Of a stretch of DNA of 62,328 nt, positions 8,412-17,742 are shown one piece after another. The position numbers and the translations under genes are program-made. The notes beneath the pieces are model-generated. The model searched no databases and was not told where the DNA came from. It was given only the letters and a program-made list of their open reading frames with translations. Source of the DNA: Lapidilactobacillus dextrinicus DSM 20335 (GTDB lineage: Bacteria > Bacillota > Bacilli > Lactobacillales > Lactobacillaceae). The DNA lies in assembly GCF_001436095.1 (NCBI RefSeq), contig NZ_AYYK01000011.1:1-62328 (forward strand), in the 5' to 3' direction. Position 1 is the stretch's first letter. Every line of letters begins with the position of its first letter.

Positions 8412-9212
8412 TCACCCAAAATTCCCTGCCAAATAATCTGCTGTTAGTTTTTGATGTGGTTTTAAAAATAGATGCTTCGTACGATCATATTCAACTAAAT
8501 AGCCCTGATAAAAGAAGGCCGTGTAATCACTAATTCGTGCCGCCTGCTCAAGATTATGCGTCACAATGATAATTGTAATATCTTTTTTTAAAGCTAATAA
8601 ATTGGCTTCAATTTTGGCCGTGGCAATTGGATCCAAAGCACTTGCCGGTTCATCAAGCAATAGAATGTCCGGTTGTAACATTAATGTTCGCGCCAAACAC
8701 AGCCTTTGTTGCTGCCCACCAGAGAGATGGTTAGCGTGACGTTGTAAATCTCCTGAGATCTCTGACCATAAATCCACCATTTCTAGTACTTCACGCATCC
8801 GCTGTTCAAGTTCAGATTTACTAATTGCTTGATGTTCGCGAATACCAAAAGCCAAGTTGAAATAAATTGAGCGGGCAAACGGATTGGGTTGTTGAAAAAG
8901 CATGCCTATTTTTTGACGTAACTGATAAACATTGATTTGCTGATCATTAAGGTTAGTCCCCTCATAATCAATTGTCCCACTCACTTGCGCGCGCCCATCA
9001 TTCATTCGATTTAAACAACGTAATAACGTCGATTTGCCCGAACCAGACGGTCCAATTAAAGCTGTAATTTTATTTTTTGGAAAAACACAATTGCAATCAA
9101 AAATCGCTCGCTCCGTTGCGTAGTCTACGTTAACGTCCGTACAACGCAACGCAATATCCTGATTAGGAAAATTTAAATAGCCAGCTAGGTCCGCCTGTTT
9201 CATTGCTGCCAT
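8412..9212 (-). CDS. pstB: phosphate ABC transporter ATP-binding protein (first PstB)
   Basis: 266 residues with Walker A GPSGSGKST, signature LSGGQQQR, Walker B ILLLDEPASALDP and VTHNLEQA. The frame is open further upstream into pstA, but ATG 9212 has a GGAGG 8 bases upstream and the protein then has the family length. It starts one base after the pstA stop. It pairs with the second PstB as a possible heterodimer or alternative subunit. Confidence 0.93.
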   Translation of the reverse strand: MAAMKQADLAGYLNFPNQDIALRCTDVNVDYATERAIFDCNCVFPKNKITALIGPSGSGKSTLLRCLNRMNDGRAQVSGTIDYEGTNLNDQQINVYQLRQKIGMLFQQPNPFARSIYFNLAFGIREHQAISKSELEQRMREVLEMVDLWSEISGDLQRHANHLSGGQQQRLCLARTLMLQPDILLLDEPASALDPIATAKIEANLLALKKDITIIIVTHNLEQAARISDYTAFFYQGYLVEYDRTKHLFLKPHQKLTADYLAGNFG

Positions 9213-9213
9213 T

Positions 9214-10089
9214 TTACCGACCTCCGTTTTTTTGCTGTAAATAATTCGATAAACGGCGCGCCAAGAAGTTAAATAATAAGACAACCACCACAAGTATGAC
9301 AATTGCGCCGCGAGATATTTTATCTGCATCTATGCCAATGTTTTCTGTATTAACTTTCCAAATATGAACCGCCAACGTTTCAGCAGGCCGCAAAGGGTTT
9401 AAAAAACTGTTCGCACTAAATATATTCCAATTATGATAATCAAGTTGTGGCGCACTTTGACCTGCAGTATATATCAAGGCTGCCGCTTCACCAAAGACCC
9501 GTCCAGCACTGAGAACAATTCCTGAAATAATACCTGGAATAGCTTCAGGAATTATGACTTTTAACAGAACATGCCATTGCGAAACGCCTAAAGAAATACC
9601 AGCTTCTAAACGACTAGTGGGAACATTTTTTAAAGCCAAAATCATGCTTTGCGTCAAAATCGGTAAGTTAAAGAAAGTTAAAGCAATCGCGCCTGACAAA
9701 ACTGAAAAACCTAAACCAACTTTAAGCACTAAAAACAAGAAGCCAAATAAACCTACAATAATCGACGGCAATGAGCTTAAAACTTCAATCGCCATTTGCG
9801 CCAAGCGCGTGAAAATATTTTGTTTAGCGTAAATCGTTAATGCTACCGCTGAACCTAGAGCAATGGGAAATGATAATAATAAAGTTAAAACAAGTAAGTA
9901 CAAGGAGTTAAAAAGTTGATCCCGAATGCCTAAACCCACTTCACTAGACGTTGTTAGAAAGGTCCAAGTAACTTGATGACGACCTTGCCAAATTAAATAA
10001 CCTAGAAAAATTAGAATTAAGGCAACCACTAACCCCACTAGTAATTGTATTAAGTGGCGGGTAACACGATCGATCAAATAACGATTCAT
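9214..10089 (-). CDS. pstA: phosphate ABC transporter permease PstA
   Basis: 291 residues, about six membrane helices, with the ABC-permease cytoplasmic loop around EAGISLGVSQWHVLLKVIIP. It forms the membrane channel with PstC. The start codon overlaps the pstC stop by 4 bases (ATGA), typical of coupled translation. Confidence 0.94.
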   Translation of the reverse strand: MNRYLIDRVTRHLIQLLVGLVVALILIFLGYLIWQGRHQVTWTFLTTSSEVGLGIRDQLFNSLYLLVLTLLLSFPIALGSAVALTIYAKQNIFTRLAQMAIEVLSSLPSIIVGLFGFLFLVLKVGLGFSVLSGAIALTFFNLPILTQSMILALKNVPTSRLEAGISLGVSQWHVLLKVIIPEAIPGIISGIVLSAGRVFGEAAALIYTAGQSAPQLDYHNWNIFSANSFLNPLRPAETLAVHIWKVNTENIGIDADKISRGAIVILVVVVLLFNFLARRLSNYLQQKNGGR

Positions 10090-10988
10090 GATTTGACCCT
10101 CCGCTTAGCAAATCTTTTCGCAATTAAATTAAATGCCAGAGACATTAACAGCAAAATTAAAGCTAAAGACCATAATGCATCATTGGCTAGCGTACCTGCC
10201 ACAGTATTACCAATATCAGTCGTTAATTTACTAGTTAAAGTAGCGGTTGGCGTTAACAAATTTATCGGCATCTGAATGGTATTACCGATCACCATTTGGA
10301 CGGCCAATGCTTCACCAAAAGCGCGAGCAATCCCATAAATGACGGCAATAATTAAATTAGGGGCAGCAATTTTCAAAATAACATGCGTAATCACCTGCCA
10401 AGTTGTACCGCCCAATGTATAGGCAAAATTCCAATAGGAGCGATCAACCCCACGCAGACTTTCAATAGCCAATGAGGTGATCGTTGGTAAAATCATTAGC
10501 GCTAAAATAAGCATCCCAGCTAAAATACCAAAACCAGTACCACCAAATGAGCGGCGAATAAGCGGCACTAACATCGTCAAACCAACAAATCCGTAAACAA
10601 CCGACGGAATACCTAGTAGCAATTCAACGATAGGTTGGATCAGTTTAGTGCCAATCTTGGTATCAATGACCACCACGTAAATAGCAATTATAATTGCTAT
10701 TGGTGCAGCAATGACTGCAGCTAAAATAGTTGTCAAAAATGATGTGCTAATCAATGCCAGTGCACCAACTTTAGGTGTGGTACTAGTCGGTTCCCATTGA
10801 CTGGTTGTTAAAAATTTCCATACTTTAACACCATCAACAGTAAATGTCCGTATCCCTTTGCTAAAAACAAAATACATCATGGTTAAGAGTAACAGCAACA
10901 AAACACCTGTCGCTGCGTAACAAAGAATCTTACCCCAATGATCCTGCCTAATTTCCTTTGAGGGTGATTTTAGTTCAACTAAATTCAT
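10086..10988 (-). CDS. pstC: phosphate ABC transporter permease PstC
   Basis: About 300 residues, six membrane helices after a cytoplasmic N-terminus. The segments LLLGIPSVVYGFVGL and SYWNFAYTLGGTTWQ are typical PstC. ATG 10988 follows the pstS stop by 5 bases; a GTG at 10997 overlapping that stop by 4 bases is the alternative. Confidence 0.94.
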   Translation of the reverse strand: MNLVELKSPSKEIRQDHWGKILCYAATGVLLLLLLTMMYFVFSKGIRTFTVDGVKVWKFLTTSQWEPTSTTPKVGALALISTSFLTTILAAVIAAPIAIIIAIYVVVIDTKIGTKLIQPIVELLLGIPSVVYGFVGLTMLVPLIRRSFGGTGFGILAGMLILALMILPTITSLAIESLRGVDRSYWNFAYTLGGTTWQVITHVILKIAAPNLIIAVIYGIARAFGEALAVQMVIGNTIQMPINLLTPTATLTSKLTTDIGNTVAGTLANDALWSLALILLLMSLAFNLIAKRFAKRRVKS

Positions 10989-10993
10989 ACTGA

Positions 10994-11878
10994 TCACTTC
11001 TCACTCACTTGATTATGTGCATCCTTAACAACTTCCATATCGTGAATACTGATATAGCCTAACTTTTTAACAATTGTATCCTGGAATCGACTGGATTGAA
11101 TATATTTGATAAATTTCTGCGTTGTTGATGTGATCTTCTTTTGAGTATACATATGTTCATAGGACCAAATTTGCCAGCGGTTAGTCGCAACGTTTTTTGC
11201 AGTTGGCTGAACCCCATCTACTGCCAACGGTTGAATACCAGACTTAAAATAAGAGAATGCTAAATAACTAATAGCGCCAGGTGTTGATTTTACAATTTGC
11301 TGAACCGTACCATTAGAGTCCTGTTCTTGTGATTTGACCGCTTGAGCACCTTTTAAAACTGACGCTTCAAAAGTTGCCCGCGTCCCACTACCAGCTGCAC
11401 GATTAACGACAACAATTTTTTCATCCTTACCTCCGAGTTCTCGCCAATTGGTTATCTTGCCAGTAAAAATTTGTTTAAGTTGCGCCAACGACACATTCTT
11501 AACCTTAGTATCAGGATTAACCACCGGTGCCATTCCGACAACAGCAACTTGATGATCGACTATTTTTTTAGCATCGATACCTTGACTAGCCTCTGCAAAA
11601 ATATCTGAATTACCAATCGTGACAGCACCTTGGGCAACTTGGCTCAAACCAGTACCAGAACCGCCACCTTGAACATTAATTGAAGTCTTAGGATGATCGG
11701 TTTGAAATTTTTTAGCTGCTTCTTCTACTAACGGTTGTAAAGCCGTTGAGCCAACCGCGATTACTTTTGTTGACTTAGTTGTGTTTTCTGTTGATGAAGT
11801 TGTCTTTTGTTGACCACAGCCAGCTAATAACGTTAACCCTAATAAAAACAGTGATCCAATTACCAATTGCTTTTTCAT
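10994..11878 (-). CDS. pstS: phosphate-binding lipoprotein PstS
   Basis: 294 residues with a lipoprotein signal ending in LLAGC, Cys21 being the lipidated residue. Phosphate-binding segments are visible: AVGSTALQPL near the N-terminus, QGGGSGTGLSQV, and VVNRAAGSGTRATFE, which holds the SGT(R) phosphate-contact motif. It captures phosphate outside the membrane for PstCAB. It is the first gene of the operon, with ribosome binding site GAGGTG and a multi-repeat Pho box upstream. Confidence 0.95.
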   Translation of the reverse strand: MKKQLVIGSLFLLGLTLLAGCGQQKTTSSTENTTKSTKVIAVGSTALQPLVEEAAKKFQTDHPKTSINVQGGGSGTGLSQVAQGAVTIGNSDIFAEASQGIDAKKIVDHQVAVVGMAPVVNPDTKVKNVSLAQLKQIFTGKITNWRELGGKDEKIVVVNRAAGSGTRATFEASVLKGAQAVKSQEQDSNGTVQQIVKSTPGAISYLAFSYFKSGIQPLAVDGVQPTAKNVATNRWQIWSYEHMYTQKKITSTTQKFIKYIQSSRFQDTIVKKLGYISIHDMEVVKDAHNQVSEK

Positions 11879-11935
11879 TTCTTACACCTCATATCCATCA
11901 TATTAACTATCTTAAGAACAAAATCAGTGTAACTA

Positions 11936-11979
11936 ATTGATATAAAATTCTTGTAGATTTCATGTAAATTTTCAGTAAA
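11936..11979 (-). promoter_or_regulatory. Pho box of four 11-base direct repeats ahead of pstS
   Basis: On the minus strand four consecutive 11-mers read TTTACTGAAAA, TTTACATGAAA, TCTACAAGAAT and TTTATATCAAT. This is the spacing and TTnACA-like core of PhoP/PhoB binding sites. The block ends 58 bases upstream of the pstS start. It indicates control by an OmpR-type regulator, with the operon's own last gene as one candidate. Confidence 0.8.
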
Positions 11980-12004
11980 GATGTTCAAATTCATTGAAAA
12001 AGCG

Positions 12005-12040
12005 CAAAAAAATCGGACGATTGAAAATCAATCGTCCGAT
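12005..12040 (-). terminator. terminator of the relQ-nadK-rluD-mgtE operon
   Basis: A perfect 13-base-pair stem (ATCGGACGATTGA and its complement) with a 3-base loop, followed on the minus strand by seven T. It lies 22 bases past the mgtE stop. Confidence 0.92.
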
Positions 12041-12061
12041 CTTACTACTATTTAATTAGAT

Positions 12062-13429
12062 TTACCCAATAAACGCCCGAATAAATAATTGCGCAATACT
12101 GAAATAAATCAAGACACTTGTTAAATCACTTAAGGTTGTAATAAAGGGGCCACTTGCAACCGCTGGATCAAATCCTAATTTATCCATTAACATAGGGATT
12201 AAACTACCCGCTAAATTAGCAACAGTAATGGCAGCGGCCATCGCTAAACCAATGGTTAACCCAAGCATTAAATTCTGTTTCCAAATTCCCACAATAACCA
12301 TCACCGTTAAGCCAGTAATCACACCTGTTACCACGCCAGTTAGAATTTCACCAAAAACTAATTTAAACAAACGTGGTTTTTTATCATTACCTAAAGCTAA
12401 ACGTCTAACGGCAACGGCCAAACTTTGTGTGCCGGCATTACCTGCAGTACCTGTAATTAAAGAAATAAAGACTGCCAAAATGCTAGCTTCACTTAACAAT
12501 GATTCATAATGGTTGATTAATGTTGCAGTGGACATTCCCAAAAATAACAACGTAATTAACCAAGGTAATCGTTTGGAAGCTGATTTAAAGGGATTCTCTG
12601 AAACGTCATCGACATCGACACCGGCCAAACCTGAGTAATCAGAAGAAGCTTCATCGTCAATAACTTCAATGGCATCGTCAACCGTGATAATACCGACCAA
12701 TTTTTGATCGTCATCAACAACTGGTAAGGCAATGAAATTATAATCACGAATCTTTTGGGCAACATCGGCCTGTTCATCGTGAACACTAGTCGTAATAACA
12801 TTTACCGTCATCACATCAGCTAACTTCGTATGATTATCATTAACAATTAAATCACGCAACGTAATAACACCAACGAGTAACTGATCTGCATCAACTAAAT
12901 AAACATAATAAATAGTTTCCGCTTCAGCAGCCTCGCGCTTCAATTCAGCTAAAGCCTGACCCACACTTAAATCTGCACTCAAGCTAACGAAATCTGTCGT
13001 CATAATACCGCCGGCAGTTTCAGTGTCATAATGCAATAACTTGCGTAACTCAATGGCATCTGGCTTGGACATTAAGGATAAATAGCGGTTAACGTCTTCT
13101 TTAGGCAAATGTTCCAAAATATCAGCCGCGTTATCGTCAAACATATCATTTAACAAATCTGCAGCATATTGAGGTGCCATTTCTCGTAATAAATCCGACA
13201 TTTGTGGCAAATCATCTTCGATTGTATCAAAGAAATCGCCCATTTCATGAGGATTTAGCACCCGGTATAATTTCTGTCGTTGCGCTTCATCCAAGGATAA
13301 ATAAAATTGTGCCTGATCGTAAAAATGCATATCTAAGAAACGCTTTCGAAAAACCTTCGTCTCCCCATTTTCCAATGTCCGCAACAATTGTGCGCGCGAA
13401 ATTTCAGCACGATTATTATTTTTTTCCAT
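12062..13429 (-). CDS. mgtE: magnesium transporter MgtE
   Basis: 455 residues in the order expected for MgtE: N-terminal acidic superhelical domain (about 1-130), two CBS domains (about 130-255) that sense Mg2+, and a five-helix membrane domain containing the TGTAGNAGTQ pore segment. It takes up Mg2+ across the membrane. ATG 13429 has AGAGGTG 6 bases upstream; the frame is open 12 codons further but without a ribosome binding site. It follows rluD by 67 bases and no Mg2+ riboswitch fits in that gap, so it is probably read from the relQ promoter. Confidence 0.95.
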   Translation of the reverse strand: MEKNNNRAEISRAQLLRTLENGETKVFRKRFLDMHFYDQAQFYLSLDEAQRQKLYRVLNPHEMGDFFDTIEDDLPQMSDLLREMAPQYAADLLNDMFDDNAADILEHLPKEDVNRYLSLMSKPDAIELRKLLHYDTETAGGIMTTDFVSLSADLSVGQALAELKREAAEAETIYYVYLVDADQLLVGVITLRDLIVNDNHTKLADVMTVNVITTSVHDEQADVAQKIRDYNFIALPVVDDDQKLVGIITVDDAIEVIDDEASSDYSGLAGVDVDDVSENPFKSASKRLPWLITLLFLGMSTATLINHYESLLSEASILAVFISLITGTAGNAGTQSLAVAVRRLALGNDKKPRLFKLVFGEILTGVVTGVITGLTVMVIVGIWKQNLMLGLTIGLAMAAAITVANLAGSLIPMLMDKLGFDPAVASGPFITTLSDLTSVLIYFSIAQLFIRAFIG

Positions 13430-13496
13430 GGAATTCACCTCTTTAACAAAAATTACCCATATCACTTGCTGACTTATTCTAAGAAAAGCTTAATAG

Positions 13497-14402
13497 CTAA
13501 GCTAGTTCTTGTTGAATCGCCACAAAATCAGCTGGAAGTGGCGCCGTTAATTTAATTGTTTGGCGTGTCAACGGTTGAATCAACTCAACTTGCGCACAAT
13601 GGAGCGCTTGTCTTTGAGCGACTTCACTAATTGGACCATTGTATAGCGCATCGCCAAATAACGGATGCCCTAAAGCCGTTAAATGAACCCGGATTTGGTG
13701 TGTTCTACCCGTTAATAATCGTAAACGAACCAAAGCTCCGGTTTGATATTGTTGAACAACTTGGTATCTTGTTTGTGACGATTTACCATCAGGCGCAACC
13801 ATGCGAGCCATGCCATGTTTTTCCCGCCGGCGAATAGGAAGATCAATCAACCCTGACGTTGGTTGGAATTGTCCTGATGCTAAAGCCAAATAATATTTCT
13901 TTAACTGGTGCTGTGCATTCTCTTCATCAAGTAAAGCGTGCGCAAAGGAATTTTTAGCAAAAATAACCAAGCCTGAGGTATCCATATCCAATCGCGTCAC
14001 AATATGAATGGCTAAACTCTCAGCCTGATGTAATTCCAGATAACCTTTAACCCGATTTGCTAATGTATCTACCGGATGACTGTGTGATGGAATAGAAGGT
14101 AAATGTGGCGGTTTATTGACGACTAATAATGATTCATCTTCATAAACTACTTCAATGGGAAGATAACTCGTGCTAATCGTGTCAGCCGCTTTCTCTGGAG
14201 CTAGAATGACACGGATAATATCACCATCACGTAACGGATAATCTGTATACCGTTGCCGGTGTCCCACAAATACTTGTCCACCAGCAAACTTTAAGCGCGC
14301 AATCTGGGTCTTAGATAACCCTTTATACTTCAAAAAGGTTTGCAAAATCATTTGTGGTACTTCGGGAAAATCTGATGCCAAATACTGCCACTTAATGATC
14401 AT
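13497..14402 (-). CDS. RluA/RluD-family pseudouridine synthase
   Basis: 301 residues. An N-terminal S4-like RNA-binding region (LSKTQIARLKFAGGQVFV) precedes the synthase domain, whose catalytic Asp is in VTRLDMDTSGL. It converts uridines to pseudouridine in rRNA. ATG 14402 overlaps nadK by 11 bases; an open frame further upstream is entirely inside nadK and is not needed. The order relQ-nadK-rluD matches the yjbM-yjbN-yjbO arrangement of Firmicutes. Confidence 0.9.
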   Translation of the reverse strand: MIIKWQYLASDFPEVPQMILQTFLKYKGLSKTQIARLKFAGGQVFVGHRQRYTDYPLRDGDIIRVILAPEKAADTISTSYLPIEVVYEDESLLVVNKPPHLPSIPSHSHPVDTLANRVKGYLELHQAESLAIHIVTRLDMDTSGLVIFAKNSFAHALLDEENAQHQLKKYYLALASGQFQPTSGLIDLPIRRREKHGMARMVAPDGKSSQTRYQVVQQYQTGALVRLRLLTGRTHQIRVHLTALGHPLFGDALYNGPISEVAQRQALHCAQVELIQPLTRQTIKLTAPLPADFVAIQQELA

Positions 14403-15219
14403 GTTGTGATTCATCCTGTTGTCGTAAATTACCAATAAAGGAATCTTCAACTCGTGACCAGAAATGCATATGACGATATTTAGCAAAGCGAATGCGTTCT
14501 CGGGCAATTTGGTAACGAATTTCTGTAATTGCGCGGTTATGACTACTTAACTGGTCAATTGTTAGTGTATAATCAGCTGCATTCTGGGTTTTAACTGTGA
14601 TCCACTCGTCAGGTGCCAAAACAATTGGTGAAGATAACGTCCGGAAAACACGGTTGTTAATTGAAGCAATCTCCGTCATTTGAATAGCTTCAAGACGCGG
14701 ATGTAAAACAGCACCGCCCAGTGATTTACTGTAACCTGTGGAGCCAGTTGGTGTGGCGACACAAATACCATCGCCTCGAAAGCTCTCAAAAAAAGCGTCA
14801 CGAATATAAATATCCGTTTTAATCGTTAAGGCATTTCGCCGCAATGTCGATTCATTCAGTGATAAAAAGTGACTGCTATCTGGTTGATTAGCATAGTTAA
14901 CGTGAACATCTAAAAGTGGATAGCTGACACTTTGACCACTATCCTCATTGATACATTCAACTAATTGATCAACTTCATAATCACGCCAGTCCGTATAAAA
15001 ACCTAAATGACCTGTATGGACACCAACAAAACGTACTTGATCTAAAATATGCGAATAGCGATGAAAGCTATTAAGTAGCGTGCCATCGCCGCCAACACTA
15101 ATCACAAGTTCGGGTGACGTTTGCACTAGCTCATGCCCTGATGCCAGTAATTTCTCCGTTAATTCAGCCGTAACGCGGCGAGATTTTGCACCCGGATTAC
15201 CAATGATTGCGATTTTCAT
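14392..15219 (-). CDS. nadK: NAD kinase
   Basis: 275 residues. Motifs are ISVGGDGTLLNSFHRY (the GGDGT nucleotide site) and VATPTGSTGYSKSLGG in the second domain. It phosphorylates NAD to NADP. The start codon shares one base with the relQ stop and has a GGAGA ribosome binding site inside relQ, so translation is coupled. Confidence 0.96.
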   Translation of the reverse strand: MKIAIIGNPGAKSRRVTAELTEKLLASGHELVQTSPELVISVGGDGTLLNSFHRYSHILDQVRFVGVHTGHLGFYTDWRDYEVDQLVECINEDSGQSVSYPLLDVHVNYANQPDSSHFLSLNESTLRRNALTIKTDIYIRDAFFESFRGDGICVATPTGSTGYSKSLGGAVLHPRLEAIQMTEIASINNRVFRTLSSPIVLAPDEWITVKTQNAADYTLTIDQLSSHNRAITEIRYQIARERIRFAKYRHMHFWSRVEDSFIGNLRQQDESQHDH

Positions 15220-15935
15220 TATTTATCTCCGTCTGTTTTATTATCATCTAAAGACTTAGTTGTTTGATTTTCTGATGATTCTTTAGTCGAATGATCATTT
15301 GGCAGTTGTTTGTTTTCAACTTGACTTGCGGCATAAATTCGTTGCGCTTCTTGAACTTCTTCTCTAATCTCAGACATTTCCTGATCCAGCATAAAACTAG
15401 CTTCAGCAGTTCGTTTTAAGCGAGCACTAATATCTTCAGGAAATTCGCCTTGATATTTGTAATTCAACGAATGTTCAATCGTTGCCCAGAAGTTCATCGA
15501 CAATGTTCGAACTTGAATTTCTGCCAAAATCTTCTTTTCATGATCGAGTAATTGAATCGGATACTCCACGACAATATGATAAGAACGATATCCACTCGGT
15601 TTACTATTAGAAACATAATCGCGTTCTTCAAGGACCCGCATATCTTCTCTTTGGCGAATTAAGTTAGCCACTTCATAAATATCATCGACAAATTGCACCA
15701 TGATGCGGACACCAGCAATATCTTGCATATCCGTTTCTAATAATTCTTCACGAATATAACGGCGTTGCATTTTTTCGATAATACTATTGACTGGTTTAAC
15801 GCGTCCGGTCACAAATTCAATAGGCGAATGTTCACCCATTGTCTGATATTGTTTGCGAACGGCTCTAAATTTAAGTTTTAATTCATCAACTGCCTGATTA
15901 TAAGGCATTAAAAATTCGGACCAATTTTTTTCCAT
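15219..15935 (-). CDS. relQ: small alarmone synthetase RelQ (GTP pyrophosphokinase)
   Basis: 238 residues, synthetase domain only, no HD hydrolase and no TGS/ACT domains, as in RelQ. Recognisable segments are the GRVKPVNSIIEKMQRR start of the catalytic core, GVRIMVQFVDD and GYRSYHIVVEYP. It makes (p)ppGpp and does not need the ribosome. The acidic, low-complexity tail after residue 205 is probably disordered. It is the first gene of the relQ-nadK-rluD-mgtE unit. Confidence 0.94.
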   Translation of the reverse strand: MEKNWSEFLMPYNQAVDELKLKFRAVRKQYQTMGEHSPIEFVTGRVKPVNSIIEKMQRRYIREELLETDMQDIAGVRIMVQFVDDIYEVANLIRQREDMRVLEERDYVSNSKPSGYRSYHIVVEYPIQLLDHEKKILAEIQVRTLSMNFWATIEHSLNYKYQGEFPEDISARLKRTAEASFMLDQEMSEIREEVQEAQRIYAASQVENKQLPNDHSTKESSENQTTKSLDDNKTDGDK

Positions 15936-16108
15936 TTCAATTCCTCATTCTTGACATTCACTACTCATTTTAACACATCAATGATTTAAAAAGAAAAATC
16001 ACCAACGCCAAACACAGTTGGCTTGTCTATTAGGACGAAAACTAGTCAGATAAAACAGATTCCTTTAAAATTAAAACAAACATGCTAGAATACGGTTGGA
16101 GGTTGATT

Positions 16109-16684
16109 ATGGCAACGTTAGAAATCGAATTAAAAAATTTGCTCACGGCAGATCAATTTAGACAAATTAAACAGCAATTTGAGTTTGCAAAGGCATTTAC
16201 GCAAACCAATTATTATTTTGACACACCAGATCAGCAATTATATCAGCAACATTGTGGTTTGCGGATTCGAATTTTTAACGATTATGCGGAACAGACCCTT
16301 AAAGTTTCCACAGCACAAGCTACTGCCAATCAACATGAGCTACTGGAAATCACTGATCGCCTCCCTCAAGACCTAGCAACTAATCAACAACTTTTAAAAA
16401 CTGGTGAAGTGGCAGCTGCTTTGGCCCAAAGACAGATTTCGCTAGCGCAACTTAAAGTTTTTGCCGCAGCAACAACGACGCGCCAGATAGCAACACTTAA
16501 TGTTGGCAAACTAACGTTGGATCAGACTAATTATCCTAACGGTCATCAAGATTATGAATTAGAATTAGAAACCAACACGCCTAGAGAGGCTCAAGAATTT
16601 TTCGTTGAGCTTTTACAGCAACACCAAATATTCCGAGCACCTGTAATCAATAAGGTTGCTCGCGCTGCCCAAAATCAGCTTTAA
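16109..16684 (+). CDS. CYTH-domain protein (YjbK-like)
   Basis: 191 residues beginning with the CYTH signature ExExK (Glu5, Glu7, Lys9). The family binds triphosphates such as tripolyphosphate or thiamine triphosphate inside a beta tunnel, with Mg2+ help. ATG 16109 has a GGAGG 6 bases upstream. It is divergent from relQ and next to spxH, the same neighbourhood as in Bacillus. The physiological substrate is unknown. Confidence 0.88.
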   Translation: MATLEIELKNLLTADQFRQIKQQFEFAKAFTQTNYYFDTPDQQLYQQHCGLRIRIFNDYAEQTLKVSTAQATANQHELLEITDRLPQDLATNQQLLKTGEVAAALAQRQISLAQLKVFAAATTTRQIATLNVGKLTLDQTNYPNGHQDYELELETNTPREAQEFFVELLQQHQIFRAPVINKVARAAQNQL

Positions 16685-16744
16685 GCGTTGATTCAAGCTC
16701 GAGTAGGAGATTTTGTTAATAGCTAATTTTTACAGACAGATAAA

Positions 16745-16773
16745 TTGAAATGTCCTGCTATTCACGCTAGAAT
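16745..16773 (+). promoter_or_regulatory. promoter of spxH
   Basis: TTGAAA at 16745-16750, a 17-base spacer, and TAGAAT at 16768-16773, each one or two bases from the sigma-A consensus. It lies 85 bases upstream of the spxH start. Confidence 0.6.
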
Positions 16774-16858
16774 AGCTTTTGTCGATATTTAATTGCATTT
16801 ATTCATTGGGGTTATTACTTATTTAATTGGTTTTTCATTTTATATTGGAGGAAACATT

Positions 16859-17506
16859 TTGTTAGAAGTTTTTATGTTCGTTAATCCGATTGGTGGCGTC
16901 TGTCTTGAGACAGAACGCAATATCCTTCAAAGTCTTAACAGTCACCAACAAAAAGCACGGATTAATGTCGTGCCATTGGCTAATTTGCAAATTGTCACTG
17001 ACTATCTTAAACGGTCAAACTTAGATTTACACGATTTACAATTACGTAATCACATTGCTAACATTACTTACCAATCATTATTAGACTACAAAGCGGCATC
17101 ATTCCAGGGTAAACGTAGAGCACGTGAGTTCTTGCTTAACTTACAACGACATATCAACAAGGATCATGAGAAATATTCTGATGAACTCGTGAGTATTGCC
17201 GCAGCTGAAGCAAAACTCGACCTTAAAACATTTACTGAAGATCGGCAAAGTAAGTTAGTTAAAGATCTCTGTGAAGCTGATCGACAATTAGCCAGTGAAT
17301 TAAATGTCCGCCGTACACCGTCAACAGTGCTTGTTGATTATCGCCATAATGTTGATGGTGATGGCGTTCTGATTGAAGGTCGGGTTGGACGTGACTTATT
17401 CGATCAAATCGTTGAAGATCGCCTAGGTTGTTATCAACAAACCATTAATCAAAAACCTTTCCAACAACTTTTAACAAAAAACCACGATCATTTACGATTA
17501 CTATAA
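16859..17506 (+). CDS. spxH: ClpXP adaptor protein SpxH (YjbH)
   Basis: 215 residues of the DsbA-like YjbH/SpxH family, which delivers the stress regulator Spx to ClpXP for degradation. The thioredoxin-fold start FVNPIGGVCLETE is where a CxxC would be; only Cys15 remains, so a dithiol activity is unlikely. The RRTPSTVLVDY segment corresponds to the cis-Pro region. TTG 16859 is chosen because GGAGG is 7 bases upstream; the frame is open earlier but lacks a ribosome binding site. Confidence 0.85.
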   Translation: MLEVFMFVNPIGGVCLETERNILQSLNSHQQKARINVVPLANLQIVTDYLKRSNLDLHDLQLRNHIANITYQSLLDYKAASFQGKRRAREFLLNLQRHINKDHEKYSDELVSIAAAEAKLDLKTFTEDRQSKLVKDLCEADRQLASELNVRRTPSTVLVDYRHNVDGDGVLIEGRVGRDLFDQIVEDRLGCYQQTINQKPFQQLLTKNHDHLRLL

Positions 17507-17522
17507 TTAAATCCAATCAAAA

Positions 17523-17566
17523 ACAAGTCTCGCTCAAATTAATTTGAGCGAGACTTGTTTTATTTT
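17523..17566 (+). terminator. terminator of spxH
   Basis: A perfect palindrome of 36 bases (stem starting ACAAGTCTCGCTC) followed by TTTTATTTTA, 17 bases past the spxH stop. Confidence 0.93.
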
Positions 17567-17631
17567 ATATGATTCTTGCCACTTCCTCAAAGTTATTATT
17601 GAAACACAATGGGCTTTTACTTGGAGGACAA

Positions 17632-17703
17632 ATGAATTTTTTATTGTGCAAAGGACGGAGAATCACTCGATCTAAAGACCGATTTTTGTTAAGCAGACCT
17701 TAA
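17632..17703 (+). CDS. possible 23-codon leader ORF
   Basis: ATG 17632 follows GGAGG by 4 bases and opens a 23-residue basic peptide (starts MNFLLCKGRR). An imperfect hairpin follows at about 17694-17718 (AGAC and TAAGG arms). Nothing else supports it as a gene. It could be a leader peptide or chance. It lies upstream of the TATAAT at 17743, so it is probably not on the DUF1002 transcript if that promoter is the real one. Confidence 0.25.
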   Translation: MNFLLCKGRRITRSKDRFLLSRP

Positions 17704-17742
17704 GGAGCAACCTTAGTCTCTACACTATCTTTTAAGCTTTGC

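Noticed and set aside
9554-9832. Long open frame on the plus strand opposite pstA
   Set aside because: It lies wholly antisense to a conserved permease gene, has no ribosome binding site and no recognisable protein pattern.
13430-13496. Mg2+ riboswitch (M-box) ahead of mgtE
   Set aside because: Only 67 bases separate mgtE from rluD, too short for an M-box, and no hairpin set is seen.
15990-16020. GCCAA/TTGGC hairpin between relQ and the CYTH gene
   Set aside because: The stem is only five base pairs without a T run, and the region is between divergent promoters, so a terminator is not expected.
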